A stretch of 64,000 bases of DNA from Solanum dulcamara (Eukaryota > Streptophyta > Magnoliopsida > Solanales > Solanaceae), in assembly GCF_947179165.1 (NCBI RefSeq), contig NC_077240.1, positions 1,185,501-1,249,500 on the forward strand, read 5' to 3'. Positions 26,412 through 37,518 of this stretch are shown here, piece by piece. A model generated the notes under the pieces. It made no database searches, was not told the origin of the DNA, and saw only the letters and a program-made list of their open reading frames with translations. A program made the translations under genes and the position numbers. Position 1 is the stretch's first letter, and each line of letters opens with the position of its first letter.

Positions 26412-27331
26412 GTAACCTCTTTGTAAATTAATTAGTGTCAAAATTCGACTTCTTCTTTCATACAAGTATTATTAATACAAAATACTTGACAACTCTATTT
26501 CTATCAAAATTTGAACTAATAGGAAGAAGCCATCTATCTTAAATCTCATAATTTTCAATCCATTGCACCATGATTGCTTAGTTGCAACATTTGAATTCCA
26601 CCACCTTGTTCAATTTTCTTCTTCTTTTCCCCCTATTAAATTAATTATTACATTGATAAACTCAAATTAAATTTTACAATCAAATAAAATATTTAGAGTT
26701 AAATTTTCAAAATTTAATTAAAAAATTATGACCAAACACACCAGCAAAATTCATTTTCCTTCTTTATTTCTTCAGATGAGATTATAAACCTATCGTCGAG
26801 AGCTGGGACAAGTCATTGATGATTGAAATAGGCCCAAGTCCAAATTTTTCGCCGAGTAACAATCATCTGGTCCCAACGTTACCATAGAACTATTACTAGC
26901 ATTTATTAAATTAAACACCTTATCTTTTTTACATTAAATCAATTCACATATTGCACAAAAAAATGTCACATAAAGCATTGTGCATAGAAAAGATTCTAAA
27001 CAAATTTATTTGTACTCACTCAATGGTATGAATTTTTCATCTTCTAACTGACATTGCCATTCCTTACATCCCCCATTTCTTTTTCTTTTCCTTTACAAAA
27101 TTCATTTTTGTTGTTTTCTGAGCACTGAAAAAACCCTACATAGTCAAAACCTCATTCACATTTCTCATTTTTCTTTAATCACTATCACCTGCAACAGAAG
27201 CAGTAAGAAAAAGCCCTACATCAACCCCACTCCATTGTCCTCTTCCTCCTACCTATCACTCTGTGTTTCTTTTTTTTTTTGGGTATAACATTACTTGTAT
27301 TCAACAGCTAAAGGGATTAGCAAATACTCAC
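26412..27331. other. Upstream region of the first TLP gene
   Basis: The 920 bp between the 3' LTR and the TLP start codon hold no supported gene. The last 200 bp are pyrimidine-rich ('cctcttcctcctacctatca') and look like a plant core promoter and leader, but no clear TATA box could be assigned. Confidence 0.45.
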
Positions 27332-28939
27332 ATGGATCTTTCACCTTCTTCTCATTCACATTTCATTCTCAGTTTCTCTTTTGCTTTCCTCATTCTATGC
27401 AGAGGTAAAAATTTTAAAAAAAACATTCTTATGCCATATTAATACCATTTTTTTGTAATTTAGACTATATAGAAATGTAACATTGCAATTATATTTTTCT
27501 TTTTTTCAGGTGTTTTAGGGGCTACGTTTACATTTGTGAACAAATGTGAGTACACAGTATGGCCAGGGATTCTAGCTAATGCAGGTAGTCCAACTCTACA
27601 AAGCACTGGATTTGAACTTCCCCAAGACTCTTCACGTATATTCACTGCACCTACTGGTTGGTCCGGTAGGTTTTGGGGTCGAACTGGTTGCTCGTTTGAC
27701 GGATCCGGGTCAGGTTCTTGCGGAACAGGGGATTGCGGCTCCGGTGAGGTTGAATGCAACGGTGCCGGAGCTGCTCCGCCAGCTACTCTTGCGGAGTTCA
27801 CGCTCGGAACTGGTGGGCAGGATTTCTATGACGTGAGTTTGGTGGATGGGTACAATTTACCCATGTTGGTAGAAGCGTCGGGTGGGTCGGGTATGTGTGC
27901 GACGACGGGTTGCGTGACGGATCTGAACCAAATCTGCCCGTCGGAGCTGAGGAGTGGCAGTGGTGAGGCGTGTAGAAGCGCGTGTGAGGCGTTCAACAAG
28001 GCGGAATATTGCTGCAGCGGCGCGTATAATACACCGGCAACTTGTAAACCGTCGATGTACTCTCAAATGTTCAAAACTGCTTGTCCAAGATCATACAGCT
28101 ACGCTTATGATGATCCTACCAGCACTTTCACTTGCAGTGGTGCAGATTATACCATCACATTTTGCCCTTCTACCCCAAGGTAAAAAGAACTACTACCTCC
28201 GTCCTATTTTGTATGACACTGAGAAAGCTCAACTTAAAGTATAACGGTGGATTATTTTGAACCAAAGTCCAAATTTGGCTAACTATGAATGAATTCACAC
28301 AGTTCAAGTTTGCAACATTTGGCTATATAAATGTCACTAAAGTATAATAGAAGTTAAAGTTTAGATATTTTGTTCAATAAACAGTTAATCTTGCGCGAGT
28401 GGTGTTAGTAGTTAAATTCCATGTTTGATACTCCATTAATGGTTAACACATGCAATGTTTTTGGTCACGGGGGTATCTGACAAAAATGTTGCAGTGAGTG
28501 AATGATTGTATTTGACTATTTTGTAGAAGTTGTAAACAATTACTTCATTGATTTTGACATTTAGCTAATGTGCAGTCAAAAATCTACAAAAGATACAACA
28601 CCTACGACAGCAACACCCAATGGTGATGGGTCTTATGGTGGTACCGGTACAGGAGCTGTGGACCCTTCAACAGGAGGAACCGGGTCTAATTCGGGTCAAA
28701 CAGTAGGTGGATCAGGCTCCGGGTTTGAGTATGGGGCAGGAATAGGATACGGGTCAGGGTCAGAATATGGGACAGGAACCGAAACTCAACCCGGATCCGG
28801 GTCACAAGCTATGCTAGCAGATGGGTCATATTTAGCTGGATTAGCAATGGGAGAATCCACAAAAGCTTTTTCACCAACAGCTTTGAATTTAGCAGGCAGT
28901 GCTTTGGCTGCAACTTTGGTTTCATTAATTTTCTTGTAG
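27332..28939 (+). CDS. Thaumatin-like protein with GPI-type tail (PR-5 family, 3 exons)
   Basis: Exons are 27332-27404, 27510-28179 and 28576-28939, giving 368 aa. A signal peptide (MDLSPSS...ILSFSFAFLILC) is followed by the mature start GATFTFVNKC. The thaumatin signature GSCGTGDCGSGEVEC is present, as is the acidic cleft of the family (WSGRFWGRT, AEFTLG, DFYDVSLVDGYNLP). The cysteine pattern runs on to CPRSYSYAYDD and FTCSGADYTITFC. Exon 3 adds a Thr/Ser/Gly-rich linker ending in a small-residue and hydrophobic tail (LNLAGSALAATLVSLIFL), as in GPI-anchored plant TLPs. The role is apoplastic, at the membrane or wall, in defence or wall binding; the exact ligand is unknown. The exon 2 donor AG|GTAA reads AGG TAA if unspliced, so retaining intron 2 would give a soluble form ending TPR. 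A paralogue lies convergently at 41939-42811. Confidence 0.93.
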
Positions 28940-29579
28940 CTGTAATGGGGAGTGTTTTTTTTTTTTTGGCCTTTTGTCTAGTAAAGCTGGTAGATTCCTC
29001 CAGATTGTAAGCCACCACTTTCTATAAATTAATGTTATTTTTAGCTATGAATCTTTCTTTTTCTCTTGTTGTTGTTGTACCTGGCCATATCTTTTCTTTT
29101 ATAACGTGTAAATTGTAATGCAATATTCTTTATCCCCTGGTTCCTTTTCATTATCCAAGATTTTGTTGGTGAGATTTGCAATTATTAAGTAGCGTAATAT
29201 ACCTTGGTATTGGGGTTGGAGTTCTACTTTTACCTTAGATTTGGAGCTCTAGAGAATATTATGCTGAAAGAGTGAGTATTATAATGTGAGTGTAGAAAAT
29301 CAGAGAAAATGGCTGGGCCAACATTGGGCGATAAATTTGACTTTGCGGAAATCACAAGCATGGCTTTTGTTACTTTTGTCTGCCATCCATTGCTTATATA
29401 CTCCCACTTCTCAAAATTAGTATTGCCTCTAGAAATTAAGAGTATCTTTGTATTAAAAATATATTTTTGTTTTAAACTTACATGAGTGAAAATATTTAGG
29501 GAGAACTAAGTTCATGCCCATAAAATCAAAATAATTATAAATAAATACCCCTTTATAATTCATACTCCCCAAGACATGA

Positions 29580-30115
29580 GATTCGCTAGCAAAATACCGT
29601 CACAGTATCAATATACTAACATGATATCATTGAGGCTAATTCAGTCATTAATGATAGCACCACAGTATATCTATATATTGTCATTGTATTATTAATGTCT
29701 ACTTTAATCTTTCAGCTACATTTCCATGAAATCATTATATACTGGCATTGTATCATTAAGAATCGTTTCATATAATCATTAAGGATAGTTTCATACAAAT
29801 GTTGAATAATACTACCACAATATATTTATATATTATCATGATATTGAATATTCTTAATGAGACACTTTTAAAATCCTCAATGGTATCATAACAATATATT
29901 GATACCTTATCGGTATCATAAAGAATTGATCTCTTTTTTTAAGAAATAAAAATAAAACAATTAAGAGAAAATCATTAAAATCATAATTTTATTTATTAAA
30001 CTAATTAATAAATATATTCTTTGTGATACTCCATCGGTATGTTGATATCATATCGGTATCATATAGGACTGAGCTTAATCCTCTGTGATACTTCATCGAT
30101 ATATTGATATGGATG
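29580..30115. repeat. Degenerate minisatellite (about 40-bp spacing)
   Basis: Phrases such as 'cacagtatcaatatactaac', 'cacagtatatctatatattg', 'acaatatatttatatattat', 'acaatatattgatacctt' and 'atcggtatgttgatatcat' recur at irregular 40-100 bp steps. The units are too diverged to give one consensus by eye. Confidence 0.5.
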
Positions 30116-30118
30116 GAC

Positions 30119-30130
30119 GCTGACGTCAGC
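30119..30130. promoter_or_regulatory. Perfect ACGT-core palindrome (possible bZIP site)
   Basis: GCTGACGTCAGC is a 12-bp perfect palindrome containing the C-box/CRE-like TGACGTCA core bound by plant bZIP (TGA-type) factors. No gene starts nearby, so it may be fortuitous. Another TGACGTCA occurs at 237-244. Confidence 0.3.
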
Positions 30131-31329
30131 GCGCGAATTTAAAAATAATTAAAAGGAGTACATGGATAATTAATTTGTGTTGAATGAACGCTAGAAGAAA
30201 TTATTTTAGGATGAGGTATGACTTATGAGATGATAAATAATTTATTTAAAGAGTCACTCTTTTTTATGAGGGTAGGAAGTTTGGGTTGGTGTGAAGTGTA
30301 CCGCACTTTGTGTAATTTTCCGAAATATTTATCCACATGAAGTACCGATTAACACACTTCTTAAACAAAAATAGTGTGTATATTACGGCACCATCAACTA
30401 CTCAACAAGGTAGTCATCACTTTCTAACGAAGAGAGCATGGGATAAAATAACCTCTCAATTTATCCTTAAATTATCTCTATGTGGGATATGGGTGGGTGG
30501 ATTGTACTGTTGTGAATTTGTAAGAGGAAAAAGAAAAAAGCAAATTGGATAGGCAGAACGGCTGGTACAAAAGTAAAGATTATTAATCTACACTTTGGCG
30601 GACAAGCTTTACCTCTTTTCATGCTCTTTTTTCACTTCTTCTATTTTCTTACATAGAGCTTTGTGCCCTGCAAAACAGTGTGTGTATAGTTGAATTTGTT
30701 GAAACTTCTTTTAGTTGCTCGGCTGTTTATTGAAAATAGGTTACAAGTTGTTTTCCAAATATGAAATACAACTTCAATAGATTTGAAAATTTTTCATAGC
30801 CAAATCCTGATTAAAGTGGAAAATATTTCGGAAAAATGAATAGTTTTTATTTGAGCTCCAATATATATCAATTGGTAAGCTAGGTTAGCTTACAAGATCC
30901 ATATTTTAGCTCTTAGTGGGAGAATATCCGACAATAAGGTGTCGTTTGGCTCCAAATAGTTTTTGAAAAAAACTTGGGAACTAGTGTTTGGTCATATAAT
31001 TTGTTGACAAATATATTTGGCAAATATCCAAGTTCCCAAGTTCTAGAAAAAACTAGAACTTCAGAACTTAGAAAATTTTAAAAATTTAAAAATTATCCTA
31101 AACTTTTATATTTTATAAAAACATCCACCATTTATTGTCGGGAAGAGATTGTCCGTAGAATGTGGGAAAATTTTATAAAAGAATTGTTTGTTATTACCTC
31201 CACCGTAAAAGAATAGTTTGAGTGACAAGATTGGAAAAAAAGAACAATTTATTTTTAATTCGATTAATGTATTTCTCTTACCCATATTATTATTTTATTG
31301 TTGTTGATTATTATCAATTATGTACGAAA

Positions 31330-32200
31330 AAGGGTCAAAATTATCCTTCAACGAGCACATATACGCTTAAACTATATTCTGGCTCAAAAATACCCTTTCC
31401 TTCATACTATTGACTCAAAAATATCCTTCACGTCATACTATTGGCTCACTTCTACCCCTCCGTTTGACGGAATGAAATGTGATATTCCATGTGTATTAAT
31501 TTACGCCACGTAAGATCTCCACATAAGCACCCACCCCACCCCATCAATTAAAAGATCCAAATCCATCCATTAAAAGACCCAAATCCATCCTTGAGTCTCG
31601 TAGTTATGATTTTCTTGACTCCCGTAGTTATGGTTGCTACAATTAATTTGCAGCAGTTTTTAAGCAAACTATTAATTGACTATTTAATTTGCTAAACTAT
31701 AGTTTTCATCCAGTAGACATATGTAACAAAGGGTAAGAGGTTTAATTTTTCAAAATGGCAATTAAGCAAATGTGCTACCTGATCAAGCAGGTGCTTTTCT
31801 AGGAAGAAGATGGGTGCGGTCGGGCCTGGAGTGAGCTGCAGAGTAACATAATCGTACGTTCAACATGATCAATATGCTTGAAAAGTAGCTGAAGTGTTCT
31901 TCCTAAAGTCAGGCCAACAAGCAAGGGTGTCTGACTGCCGCAAATTGTTACGGGAGTTGCTTAAAAACTGCTGCAAATTAATTGTGGCAGCTATAACTAC
32001 GGGAGTCAAGGAAACCATAACTACGGTAGTCAAGGATGGGTTTGGGTCTTTTAGTTGATGGGGTGTGGTGGGGTGCTTATGTGGAGATCCAATGTGGTGT
32101 AAATTAATACAATGAGATGCCACATTTCATTCCGTCAAACAGAGGGGTGTAAGTGAGTCAATGGTATGACGTAAAGGGTAGTTTTGGCCCTTTTCCCATT
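31330..32200. mobile_element. Foldback element with long inverted ends
   Basis: The left arm (about 31330-31665) and right arm (about 31940-32200) are inverted copies. Shared blocks include 'tttgacggaatgaaatgtg', 'gatctccacataagcaccc', 'gactcccgtagttatggtt' and 'aatttgcagcagtttttaa'. The left arm carries an extra short tandem repeat ('catactattgactcaaaaat'). 'attatgt' flanks both sides (left before 'acgaaaaagg', right after 'ttttccc'), a possible imperfect 9-bp duplication. The central 270 bp is noncoding or a gene fragment. The structure suggests a Mutator-like non-autonomous element. Confidence 0.7.
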
Positions 32201-32666
32201 ATGTTATAATTTTTTTTTTTAACGGAACATGTTCATTATAAAATGATAACATAAGCTTATGTGTATTTTTAATAATTTTTAAAACTTACGGGTACAAAAT
32301 AATATTTTTTGAAACAGTCAAATAATCTTGAAAAAAATTGTGACAAAACGCATGATGAAACTTCATCTAAAAATTACTATTTGAGAACTTGGGGCCAAAC
32401 GCTATAGCTGAATAATGGATCTAGATCCAAAAAACAACACTAATGTTTATAAGCATGAGTAATCAGAGCGTTTCGATGAGACCCCATGCCTACGGCTAAC
32501 ATAATATAAACCCAATTGAGATATTGTAGTAGTTATAATTAACAATAAAGCCAATCAGTAATCTATAAGATTCTTTGAAAGCTGGATCTTCAGGTAATTG
32601 AAACTCCCATTTACCAGTAGTTTGCTGGGAGAAGCGCGGTCTTTCATTTACTCAGTGAATATTTAC

Positions 32667-33267
32667 TGTTAGTTTTAACATTTTAATATCAATATTGAGT
32701 GATATTAATTTGCATAAATGGTATATGTTATATTAATTCTCTTTTTAGTGATAAAAATGTCTTTCATTATCATCTTTAGTTAGTGTAAGATTATTCATTC
32801 CATTATGTATTTTTAACCTAATTATCTCTAATAAGTAGTGCACTAAATCATAATGGTGCACTAAATGATAATGATTGCATTCCATTATTTTTTCATCTTT
32901 GAATGATTTCCTCTCTTATAAATAGAGAGGTCTTCTTTGTTTTGGAAAAAAAGATGAGAAAATTAAGTGCATTAAGTTTGTTAAAAACAAAAAAGAGTTC
33001 TTATAAGTTGAAGGAAGGTGTTCTTTTTGTGGAGTTTTAAACTCAACTCTTGTCCAGAGTTTGTTGAGTTACATTTTGTGACAAGGCTGTTGTATCTTGG
33101 AGGGGACAGGTCAAGAGGACTACTGCTGGACCGGTGAAAAGATTTGCTGCAGTGGAGTTGAATCTCGTTAAAGAGAGCGAGATATCCGGGCCTCAGCCAA
33201 AAAATGAATTTATTTTCTTCATTTTATTTTTTTAATTATAATTTGTAATCTTGTAATATCGTCAACA
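32667..33267 (+). mobile_element. Solo LTR, 601 bp, TTTAC target duplication
   Basis: The segment begins TGTTAGTTTT and ends ATATCGTCAACA, giving the TGTT...AACA termini of an LTR. It is flanked on both sides by TTTAC (32662-32666 and 33268-33272). It contains a promoter-like 'tataaatagagaggtc' near 32918. No internal retroviral-type region or second LTR is present, so it is a solo LTR left by recombination. Orientation follows the TATA motif. Confidence 0.85.
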
Positions 33268-33295
33268 TTTACATTTGTTCGTATTTAGCAAATTG

Positions 33296-33883
33296 CATGG
33301 GAAGTCGGCCATCAATTCAGTTCCTCTTCAAAGAGGTACAACAATTGTTGCATTTGGTCTTGGAGGATGTGGAGCTTGAATTATTCCGGCTATTTGCAGC
33401 GAACATCTTCGTGAAAATGTTTTTCATAGTACACGCACATAAGATCTGTGCTACGAGCTGCAGCCTTAAGCGCCCATGGGAAGTAATGCTGGTAGAACAA
33501 GCTCCTTTGCTTGTCACTAAACCTTGTTGTTACCCCCTAGGGCCCTAGCACAGACATTAAACACATAGGGAGCAGCATCTGTTCAAAATCGATCACCTTT
33601 AGTGCTGTTTCTCCAATCAGGTTTGTTGGAAGTCCAAAAAGAGTGTGCCAAAAGTCATGCACCTAGCGAGCACGCATAGCTACTTCAGTTTCCATGAACC
33701 ACACCGGTGGACGATCATCAGGTGAAAAGTTCCTAGATCCCATAAACCTTGTGTATGCAGCCCCAAAAGTGTTATCAGGTAGGTCCCATGCACGTCCCAC
33801 TTTTGTAGAGATAGGTCGCTCCAACAACATTTCCTGAGGTATAAGTGTAGATGCATCCAGAACTACAATCATTAAACCAAAGT
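33296..33883 (-). pseudogene. COQ4 (ubiquinone biosynthesis) pseudogene fragment
   Basis: On the minus strand, 33872-33663 encodes [20 protein letters not shown], then [20 protein letters not shown] and [10 protein letters not shown]. After an in-frame TAG the same frame continues [18 protein letters not shown] and then [11 protein letters not shown]. This is the conserved core of COQ4, including the HDxxH-x11-E metal-binding motif. Further on, shifted frames keep [17 protein letters not shown] and PAPHPPRPN-like remnants down to about 33296. Stops and frameshifts make it non-functional. The fragment runs without introns across regions that I would expect to be split in plant COQ4, so it may be a processed or transposon-captured copy. 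The family product scaffolds coenzyme Q synthesis in mitochondria. Confidence 0.8.
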
Positions 33884-34024
33884 ATACTTCAAACTAATTA
33901 TAGAAAACACTAAAACAGATGGAATGAAAAGAGCCAAAGAGTACTCTAATAAAATGGCAAATAATTGAAAACATATATCACAACCTTCACAAAGCTTTTA
34001 GTTAGATACATGGTGCAAGTAATA

Positions 34025-34560
34025 GAAAGATTCCAAAAGATGCTGAAACTTTAAGGTGGGTACTGATGCAGCAAAATAACTACATTGAAGCAGCAACTGA
34101 TTACAGAAGGGCACTTGTGATTGCACCATTTTGTATTTACTGTTGGAATGTTAGCCATAACTTCCATGGATGTGTGGTCCGTAATTTCCACAAATCCCAT
34201 AGAAGTTTACAACTATATCCACTATCTCCACAACTCTTCAACTTCTCCACTCCCACTAACATCCCACTATTGTTTTTGATGGTAGAACAATTATAAATAG
34301 GACATGTCTGGTTAAAGATCCTTAAGCACAAATTCTCCTTCTAAACTCCATACCATCTTGAGTGAGGTTTGAGTGCTTAGAAGACTTATTGGATTGGAAA
34401 ACCAACGCCGACAACTTCTACTATTTGTAACAATGGCTGGAGGTATGTCGATCTACTATTTCCGCTATGCTATTGCTTTGTATATTCTAACATTTACTTG
34501 ATGAAAAAAAGGGAGCGTTGGTGAGGCAAAGGACACACTTAGAAGGTCTCTTCGTTCTTA
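34025..34560 (+). pseudogene. MS5/POLLENLESS3-like TPR fragment split by a solo LTR
   Basis: Bases 34040-34130 encode RWVLMQQNNYIEAATDYRRA then LVIAP, matching the TPR region of plant MS5/TDM1/POLLENLESS3-like proteins. The homology is broken by a 352-bp solo LTR and resumes after the second TTTAC copy. It picks up at LMKK and then, one frame over, GSVGEAKDTLRRSL (about 34495-34560). Because the protein homology brackets the insertion, the LTR landed inside this fragment. No signal for a complete gene remains. MS5-type proteins act in meiotic exit; this copy cannot. Confidence 0.7.
34141..34492 (+). mobile_element. Solo LTR, 352 bp, TTTAC target duplication
   Basis: It begins TGTTGGAATG and ends TATTCTAACA, so the two ends are imperfect inverts of each other. 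It is flanked by TTTAC at 34136-34140 and 34493-34497. It contains 'ttataaatagg' near 34293 as a promoter-like core. No primer site or coding region follows, so it is a solo LTR, and it disrupts the MS5-like fragment. It differs in sequence from the 601-bp LTR just upstream. Confidence 0.88.
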
Positions 34561-34783
34561 AAAAGGTGTTTAAATCCTTGTACTTGGCTCACATAAAAGA
34601 AAACGAGAAGCACGAACTGCACAAATCAGAGGTATCTTATCACAGTAAACTGCCAGGGGGATTGGATTTGTAATGTTGTATCATAGGGATGAGGTACTAG
34701 TCATGGTGAATATGAGACAATTGTAATTGAAAACGAGTGATACATGAGACAACCTAAATTTGCTACAAAATAATTTTCGAGAT

Positions 34784-34999
34784 TGCAGCACATAGTAAGT
34801 ACAACATACTGCTGCCATTTCTCAGTCAATTTAGGCAAGTAGACCTCTCTAAATTGGCACTAGGTGATCATTCTTCTGATAATATTGGTAGATTGATTGC
34901 AAAGGCTAGGAGTAAGAAGGAACAACCTTCATATATCAGAAATCAGTTGGTTTCATCGAATATCGAATTCGTTTCTTCATTAGCTATTAGTACAGAATA
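34784..34999 (+). pseudogene. Unidentified coding-like fragment
   Basis: After an acceptor-like 'attgcag', a frame reads HSKYNILLPFLSQFRQVDLS, then KLALGDHSSDNIGRLIAKAR and SKKEQPSYIRNQL, and stops at 34999. The composition is protein-like, unlike the surrounding AT-rich frames, which suggests a captured or relic exon. I do not recognise the family. It lies 220 bp downstream of the MS5-like fragment on the same strand. Confidence 0.4.
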
Positions 35000-37500
35000 A
35001 GAAAGGTGTTGAAGATCCTCAAAACTGGTAGTTTTTCGCATGTTCACTATGACTTCAATCGTTAGCAAAGTTCAGCAAAGTGAGCATCGACACGTAGTAA
35101 AACAAATTTCATCAAGGCATACTATCATTGATACCAGAGTAGCTTGACTTAAGAACCAACTATCAATGTTTAATCAGTGGCTATACACATTGTCTTGATT
35201 TTCGCATCTTTTCCATTTTCTCTTCAAGGGTGAAAACAAATAATGTTTATATTATATGCAGGACGTTTGAACCAAACAGAGTAAAAATCCTTTTTGATCC
35301 AAGTAACAAATGGACTTAATAACTAACATGACCGAGAAGAAGTAGGGTAAACTTCAGACGGTTATATATTATTTTTTAGTTATTTTATTTTATATAATTA
35401 AAATTAGATTTTTTGAAGAAATCATCCCATTATTTATTATTTTGGGCATTGATATGACTTAATTAATTTTCGGTATTTTTTTTCAAAAAACAAAATTATA
35501 AAATTTAGAACACGCTGATATGTATACTTGTGTATGCTTTGGCAATTTTTTTTTAGGTATTTTTATTGTTTGAAAGGTGATGAATCAAGAAGCATAAAAG
35601 AAATCAAGAATAGAGATTCATCCAATTATATTATGATAGTGTAAAACAATATTAAATAGAGAAAAATATATAATATGCATCGCACTAGGAGGAAGAAAAC
35701 AATCAAGATGAAACTTAAGAATTGAGTATACTTAATTTAAGTATCCAATAAGAAACATTTACATCAAAAAATTATCTAATAACTAATAGCTTGTTACCCA
35801 AATTCGTTGGAATACCTTATAGTTTACTAGTTACTGTTTGAGAGTCAGAACTTATTTAGTTTGGATCGGAGTAGTAGAAGAAGCTTCAACGTTAGAACTT
35901 GAGTATTAATTATGTTGTCGCTTGTAATCGCTCATCCTCAGTCTATAACAAAATTTTGATATTTATTTTTTAAAAATTTATTATATCAAATATATTTTAC
36001 ACACATTATTCGGTACAGTTCAATATTTTTTTTACTATTTTTTATAAAATAAAAAACTTACCTTTTGTTTACCTAATTATTCGGTACGATTATAAATTTA
36101 TATTAAAAACCATCCATTATTAAAATAAACCTAAAAATCCATTCGGTACAATTGAATTCCATCGGTCGAAGTGAGTTATTTAGAAAACCATTGACACTCC
36201 TACAGAGAAGTAGCTGCAGTTTATAGTCCTTTATCATTTCTTGCAATTTCTTGAGGTATTTGTTGCATGTTTAGGTTGTCTCATGCACCACTCATTTTCA
36301 ATAACATCCAATTCACCATTTTGAAAGAACCTCTAAATTTAGAATGCAATAATGAAATTCATTTGCAGCCATTAATCAAAACATGCAACCAAATATTGCA
36401 ACACCAAACATAAACTACTACTCAAACCACTGTAAGTTGAGATCGGGTTTAAGAATGTCGCTTTATTTAAGCTCATCTCAGTGCAATATTATGTAAAACC
36501 AACCATATACCATAACTGTATGAAAAAACTATTTCTATTCTAGGCAGCTCAACAATCCTAATAGTATGTACTTTCAACTAGTTCCTAAATGCTTTGAATT
36601 GTCCACCACATTATCACTACCTCAAGAAAAGAGAAACATTGCCGCACCCCCTAACACCTAAAAAAAAAACATTGAAAGGGAGGCATAAATCTGTTTGTGA
36701 ATCAACTAAAATACAGTTTAAAATTTCTTTTCTGATGAGGACTCTACACTATGGACCTTTCCAAGCACCAAAAGCGACGGAGAGCAAAATATAGACTGAA
36801 AATGAAAAAATAGCAATCTTATAAGAAGCTATAAACTCCTATACACAATTATTCTCATCTGTTATCGACGAGATCTGCACACGTGATTTTACATGAAAGA
36901 TAGTCGGCATTGGGTTTTGTGATAGTCCAAAGCTTCAACTTCTGTTTGTAAATAAGCCTGAAAGGTGCCCATCAAGGTCAGTCACAATGTTCTCGGTGTA
37001 CAGGCAAGTGCAATATTGCAGCAATTATAGGCATGGCTGACACCATAATGTGCAGTTAAGATGGTAGGATAGATGACTAACCGCTTCAATGATGCCTTCC
37101 AATGTACATCATGGTTTTATTAACCAGTGGCAACTCAGCTGAATCTTTCCGTGCTCCTAATACTTTCTGGCTGCACAGTTTTATTCGAACAACATTAAAA
37201 TGTGAGCTTCATAGTTAGTTTTTCAATCTATTTTGAAATTGCGAAACAACAAATTTTGTGATTTATCATATTGGTTTTTCAGATCAGACATAAAATCAGC
37301 AGATAACTTTTCCATTTTCCTCAGAACTATATTTAAGTATAGTCCCCTTAGGTTCTGTGTGAATCTCATGATTCTCACACATATCTTGTAACAATGAAGT
37401 GGAAAACAACCTTATTGTCATTTTTCATAGGTATAGCTTTGACTATTCTTGCCAAATATTTTTCTAAATACTTTTATCCATGAGAAGTTGTGTTATCTTT
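35000..37500. other. Gene-poor DNA with an inverted copy of nearby sequence
   Basis: Mostly AT-rich noncoding DNA. The segment 36190-36330 is a diverged inverted copy of 34690-34830, sharing 'aggttgtctcatg' and 'cactc.ttttcaat'. Near 37095-37172 a short minus-strand frame ends SAELPLVNKTMMYIGRHH. It follows an acceptor-like 'ctgtgcag', but I could not link it to other exons. Confidence 0.4.
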
Positions 37501-37518
37501 TGTGTAGTTTCTAAAACA

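Larger units (their letters stand above)
28940..30940. other. Intergenic DNA with degenerate minisatellite
   Basis: The 3' flank of the TLP gene is followed by noncoding DNA. From about 29580 to 30115 there are many degenerate repeats around 'tatatattgtcat' and 'tatcggtatcata', described separately. The rest has no supported gene. Confidence 0.5.

Noticed and set aside
27460..27801. Open minus-strand frame of 113 codons across the first TLP gene
   Set aside because: It is antisense to a well-supported TLP exon and its composition is a mirror of that gene. The GC-rich coding exon keeps several frames open.
37095..37172. Minus-strand last-exon candidate ending SAELPLVNKTMMYIGRHH
   Set aside because: There is an acceptor-like 'ctgtgcag' and a stop, but I could not identify the family or any partner exon upstream on that strand, so it is not listed as a gene.
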